Assembly (NCBI GenBank): GCA_029941825.1
Contig: JAPYTM010000009.1
Coordinates: forward strand, 1 to 16,649
From: Candidatus Nitrosopumilus sp.
Lineage (GTDB): Archaea; Thermoproteota; Nitrososphaeria; Nitrososphaerales; Nitrosopumilaceae
Direction: 5' to 3'
Length of the DNA: 16,649 nucleotides
Shown: positions 13,983 to 16,649 of the stretch, one piece after another
How positions within the stretch are numbered: the stretch's first letter is position 1
Layout: the number at the start of each line of letters is the position of its first letter
Position numbers and translations under genes: made by a program
The notes under the pieces: model-generated
Database searches by the model: none
What the model was told of the DNA's origin: nothing
Seen by the model: only the letters and a program-made list of their open reading frames with translations

Positions 13983-15524
13983 ATGTCAGAAAATATTTTT
14001 GATAAACCCTTGCTTGAAAAATTTGAACAAGAAATTTGGAGTAAAATTCCACATTTAGAAGATGGTAAAGTGGTTAACGCAACACCACTAATTGATCTCA
14101 CTAATGATTTTAAAGAATGTGCAAAAAAGCTGTATAAACTAGATATTTCAGATTTAGACTTGAAAATATATGGTAAATTTGATGGGGAGTTGATATCAGG
14201 TTCAATCAAAATCAGACCTGCCATTCACATTATACATGATGCAATTAAAACAGGGAAGTTGAAAAGCAATCAAACAATAATTGAAGCAACATCAGGGAAT
14301 TTTGGAATTGCACTTGGACAAATGTCAAAATTAGGATTGACTGTTGTTTCACTTGTTTCAAGAAAATTGCAAGAAGGGGTCTTTAAAGAATTAAGAAATG
14401 AAAAAATTCGCATAATAGATTTAGACATGGATATCTGTCCTGCCCCTGGAATGAAAGACAGTGATGCTGATGCATTAGTTGCAAAAGCAACTGCAGGAAA
14501 TATTCGTTCTCAATTATCTGAGCTTGGATTTAATCCTGAAATTTTTGATATTAGTATTGAAGAGATAGAGTCATTATTAGCAACACAAGATATAATCAAT
14601 TTGGCAAAATCACTTTCAAAAATTTATGGTTGTTTTTGTCCAGAACAATACGATAATGAATTAAACATTGATGCTCATAAAACAATTACAGCTGTAGAAA
14701 TTGATCAACAATTACAAGAAAATGAAGATTCATTAAAAAATTATAGAATAATTTGTTCCTTTGGAACTGGTGGTACATCTGGAGGGTTAAGTAAATACAT
14801 GAATCAAAAATATGGAAAAAAGGCAGTACATGTAGTATTTCCACCTGCAGGTCAAGACGTTGCGGGAATTAGAACAAAAATTAAGGCAGAAGGTCTAAAG
14901 TTGTATAACCCAGATGCATATGCAGCCCAACACGAGATTGATTTTGGGCAGGCAAAACATCTGTTAAAATTTTTTGTAGATAAAGGTCACAATATCGGTG
15001 AAAGTACAGCACTTGCACTATATGCAATATTAGAAATGGTGAGTGATGGAGATAAAGGTAAATTCATAGTGGTAGTTGCAGATGGTATAGAAAAATATAG
15101 GAAAAATCTAGAGGCAATGTCCAAAAATCAACGCATTCAGGTTTCTTTGGATGAGGCAGTGTCTAGTGTTCAAAATTATGATAAAATAATATGGGTTCAT
15201 CCTCAATATACTCCAAAAGAAGCTGGAATTGAAATGATTGCTAAATCTTTAGGAATAGATAAAGAAAAAATTGTAATACCAAAAGCAAGTACTATCAATC
15301 AATTATTATCAACACAACAAATTCCAGAAGATCTTAGTAAGGATCTAGATGGTTCTAAAGGTAAATCATTACTAATTTGTATGGCTGGAAATACATCATT
15401 AATGACTGCTCAAGTTCTTGCAAGTAAAGGTATAGTAACTGAAAGTTTGAATGGTGGAATAACAAATTTGCCTGAAGGAATTGGTAAGAATCCGGGGGAA
15501 TTTGTTAAAGCAGCTACTGAGTAA
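13983..15524 (+). CDS. Cysteine-synthase-like PLP enzyme fused to a rhodanese domain
   Basis: Residues 1-390 form a fold-type II PLP enzyme of the cysteine synthase/cystathionine beta-synthase group. It has the PLP lysine K76 in GSIKIRPA, the substrate loop EATSGNFGIALG (101-112), the phosphate loop GTGGTSGG (about 259-266) and GEST (about 339). The first motif differs from the usual GSVKDR. Residues 395-513 look like a rhodanese domain with the catalytic loop CMAGNTS (C466 to S472), followed by SLNGGITNLP. A rhodanese carries sulfur as a persulfide, so the fusion could hand sulfur to or from the PLP domain, for example to build cysteine from an activated serine derivative (inference). It is followed 4 nt later by the ASCH gene. 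Substrate specificity is not known. Confidence 0.88.
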   Translation: MSENIFDKPLLEKFEQEIWSKIPHLEDGKVVNATPLIDLTNDFKECAKKLYKLDISDLDLKIYGKFDGELISGSIKIRPAIHIIHDAIKTGKLKSNQTIIEATSGNFGIALGQMSKLGLTVVSLVSRKLQEGVFKELRNEKIRIIDLDMDICPAPGMKDSDADALVAKATAGNIRSQLSELGFNPEIFDISIEEIESLLATQDIINLAKSLSKIYGCFCPEQYDNELNIDAHKTITAVEIDQQLQENEDSLKNYRIICSFGTGGTSGGLSKYMNQKYGKKAVHVVFPPAGQDVAGIRTKIKAEGLKLYNPDAYAAQHEIDFGQAKHLLKFFVDKGHNIGESTALALYAILEMVSDGDKGKFIVVVADGIEKYRKNLEAMSKNQRIQVSLDEAVSSVQNYDKIIWVHPQYTPKEAGIEMIAKSLGIDKEKIVIPKASTINQLLSTQQIPEDLSKDLDGSKGKSLLICMAGNTSLMTAQVLASKGIVTESLNGGITNLPEGIGKNPGEFVKAATE

Positions 15525-15528
15525 TGTT

Positions 15529-15984
15529 TTGAAATGTCTGTCAGTTTCTCAACCGTTTGCTGATTTAATAATTTCAGGTAAGAAAATAATAGAATTAAGA
15601 AAATGGGGTACAAATTTTCGTGGTGAATTTTTGATCCATGCTCCAATAAAAATAAGATTGGATGATTGTAGAAGATTAAAAATAAAAGGAAAATTAGTTA
15701 CAGGTGCAATTATTGGAAAAGCAGAAATTTATGATGTAAAACAATATAATTCCATAAAAGAAATTAAGGAAGATCAAAAATTGCATTTTTCATCAAAAAA
15801 CTTTCAAGGTAAAACTTTTGGATTTTTGCTAAAAAATGTAAAAGCGTTAAGAGTTCCAATTCCATACAAAGGTCAACTAGGTTTTTTTGAGATAAATTTA
15901 CCTAAAACAAAAATCAAAAACAAAGAAATTATCTCAGATATAATTGATGAAGAATATAGATACCAATGGATTGGACATCATTAG
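15529..15984 (+). CDS. ASCH-domain protein
   Basis: This 151-aa protein begins MKCLSVSQPFADLIISGKKIIELRKW with a TTG initiator at 15529. It has the ASCH-fold features: the early strand plus SGKK-IELRKW (16-26), RGEFLIHA (31-38), and GKAEIYDVKQYN in the middle. ASCH domains resemble PUA domains and are predicted to bind RNA or modified nucleosides; the E. coli relative YqfB hydrolyses N4-acetylcytidine. Whether this one binds or cleaves is unknown. I chose the TTG because the similarity starts there, four bases after the preceding stop; upstream in-frame codons overlap the PLP-rhodanese gene. It is likely cotranscribed with that gene. Confidence 0.82.
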   Translation: MKCLSVSQPFADLIISGKKIIELRKWGTNFRGEFLIHAPIKIRLDDCRRLKIKGKLVTGAIIGKAEIYDVKQYNSIKEIKEDQKLHFSSKNFQGKTFGFLLKNVKALRVPIPYKGQLGFFEINLPKTKIKNKEIISDIIDEEYRYQWIGHH

Positions 15985-16017
15985 ACTAACCCAAATTTTA
16001 TGAAAAAATATGACTAG

Positions 16018-16026
16018 TATATATAA
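16018..16026 (+). promoter_or_regulatory. Strong TATA box of the TBP gene
   Basis: TATATATAA lies about 29 bp before the ATG at 16051. It is among the best TATA matches in the window, fitting a highly expressed gene that may also be bound by its own product. Confidence 0.65.
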
Positions 16027-16050
16027 AGTGGTTATTTAAATTGGCTCGTT

Positions 16051-16611
16051 ATGCCTCAAACAAAACCAATTGTTAGTGTTGAAAATGTAGTTGCATCTGC
16101 ATCAGTAGACCAAAAATTAGATTTAATTGAAATTACAGAAAAATTTCCAGATACAGAATATCATCCTGAACAGTTTCCAGGATTAGTATTTAGATTAAAA
16201 AATCCTAGGACTGCAACTTTAATTTTTAGAACAGGAAAAATGGTATGTACAGGGGCTAAATCTGAAGAGTTGGCAATTAAAGCTGTAAACATAGTTGTTC
16301 AAAAATTAAGAAAGGGAAAAGTCAAAGTGAAAAAAGATGCAATAGTCACGATTCAAAATATGGTAGCTGCAATTAACCTGGGTGGGAAAATTCATTTAGA
16401 ACAAGCTGCGCGAACATTACCTCGAAGCATGTATGAACCTGAACAATTTCCAGGACTAATTCATAGAATGCTTGATCCAAAAACGGTCATTTTGATATTT
16501 GCATCAGGTAAATTGGTATGTACTGGTGCTAAAAAAGAATCAGACGTATATCGTTCTGTACATAATTTACATGCATTATTAGAAGAAAAAGAATTAATGC
16601 TTTATGATTAA
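16051..16611 (+). CDS. tbp: TATA-box-binding protein (TBP)
   Basis: TBP is the general archaeal transcription factor that binds the TATA box and recruits TFB and RNA polymerase. The 186-aa protein consists of two imperfect direct repeats. Residues 7-90 carry EQFPGLVFRLKNPRTATLIF and GKMVCTGAKS, and 98-180 carry EQFPGLIHRMLDPKTVILIF and GKLVCTGAKK. Length and symmetry are typical, with a short acidic tail. Its own TATA box is strong. It may be one of several TBP paralogues in the genome, which this window cannot show. Confidence 0.98.
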   Translation: MPQTKPIVSVENVVASASVDQKLDLIEITEKFPDTEYHPEQFPGLVFRLKNPRTATLIFRTGKMVCTGAKSEELAIKAVNIVVQKLRKGKVKVKKDAIVTIQNMVAAINLGGKIHLEQAARTLPRSMYEPEQFPGLIHRMLDPKTVILIFASGKLVCTGAKKESDVYRSVHNLHALLEEKELMLYD

Positions 16612-16649
16612 TGATTCTTTTAAATCAAAATATTTTAAAAATTGACTGA

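Noticed and set aside
15481..15528. Longer N-terminus of the ASCH protein starting at 15481
   Set aside because: Those residues overlap the preceding gene in another frame and lie outside the ASCH similarity, which starts at the TTG at 15529.

Overview
The window comes from an ammonia-oxidising archaeon of the Nitrososphaerota (Thaumarchaeota), most like Nitrosopumilus or Nitrosarchaeum. It is AT-rich and carries archaeal ammonia monooxygenase genes (amoA, amoX, amoC, amoB). It also has archaeal-type ribosomal proteins uS15 and eS1, a KEOPS Pcc1 subunit, a geranylgeranyl reductase for archaeal lipids and a two-repeat TATA-binding protein. Many genes have a TATA-like box about 24-30 bp before the start codon, the spacing expected for leaderless or nearly leaderless archaeal mRNAs. 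GTG and TTG starts are common.

Layout. (1) 1-899: the 3' end of a tRNA, abutted by a Dam-type (GATC-class) adenine methyltransferase gene on the opposite strand. (2) 1043-5295: the ammonia monooxygenase island. amoA, amoX and amoC lie on the minus strand and amoB is divergent on the plus strand. A single-pass secreted-domain protein follows at 3954-4475. Two small minus-strand membrane proteins (4580-4849 and 4960-5295) are good candidates for the AmoY/AmoZ subunits. Most of these genes have their own TATA box, and amoC and amoX are followed by hairpin plus T-rich terminator candidates, so each looks separately transcribed. (3) 5419-9863: an information-processing cluster of uS15, a DHH/RecJ-like nuclease, Pcc1, seryl-tRNA synthetase, eS1 and a COG1325 RNA-binding protein, with 1-38 nt overlaps among the first four. 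(4) 9893-9961: a GC-rich stand-alone RNA gene that folds into two kink-turns and reads as a box C/D-type guide RNA. (5) 10047-13899: geranylgeranyl reductase, then a MoxR-type AAA+ ATPase directly joined to a VWA-domain partner. (6) 13983-16611: a cysteine-synthase-like PLP enzyme fused to a C-terminal rhodanese domain, an ASCH-domain protein, and TBP.

The amo products assemble in the cytoplasmic membrane into the copper enzyme that oxidises ammonia to hydroxylamine. The expected copper ligands are visible in AmoB (H35, H130, H132) and AmoC (D41, H45, H58; N113, H117, H130). The least expected signals are the tandem kink-turn RNA, with compensated C/D pairings, and an exact 14-bp element with a central GATC upstream of both AmoY/Z candidates. 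Looser GATC-containing relatives lie upstream of amoX and amoA, next to a putative GATC methyltransferase. The PLP-rhodanese fusion and the histidine-depleted secreted protein beside amoB are also notable.
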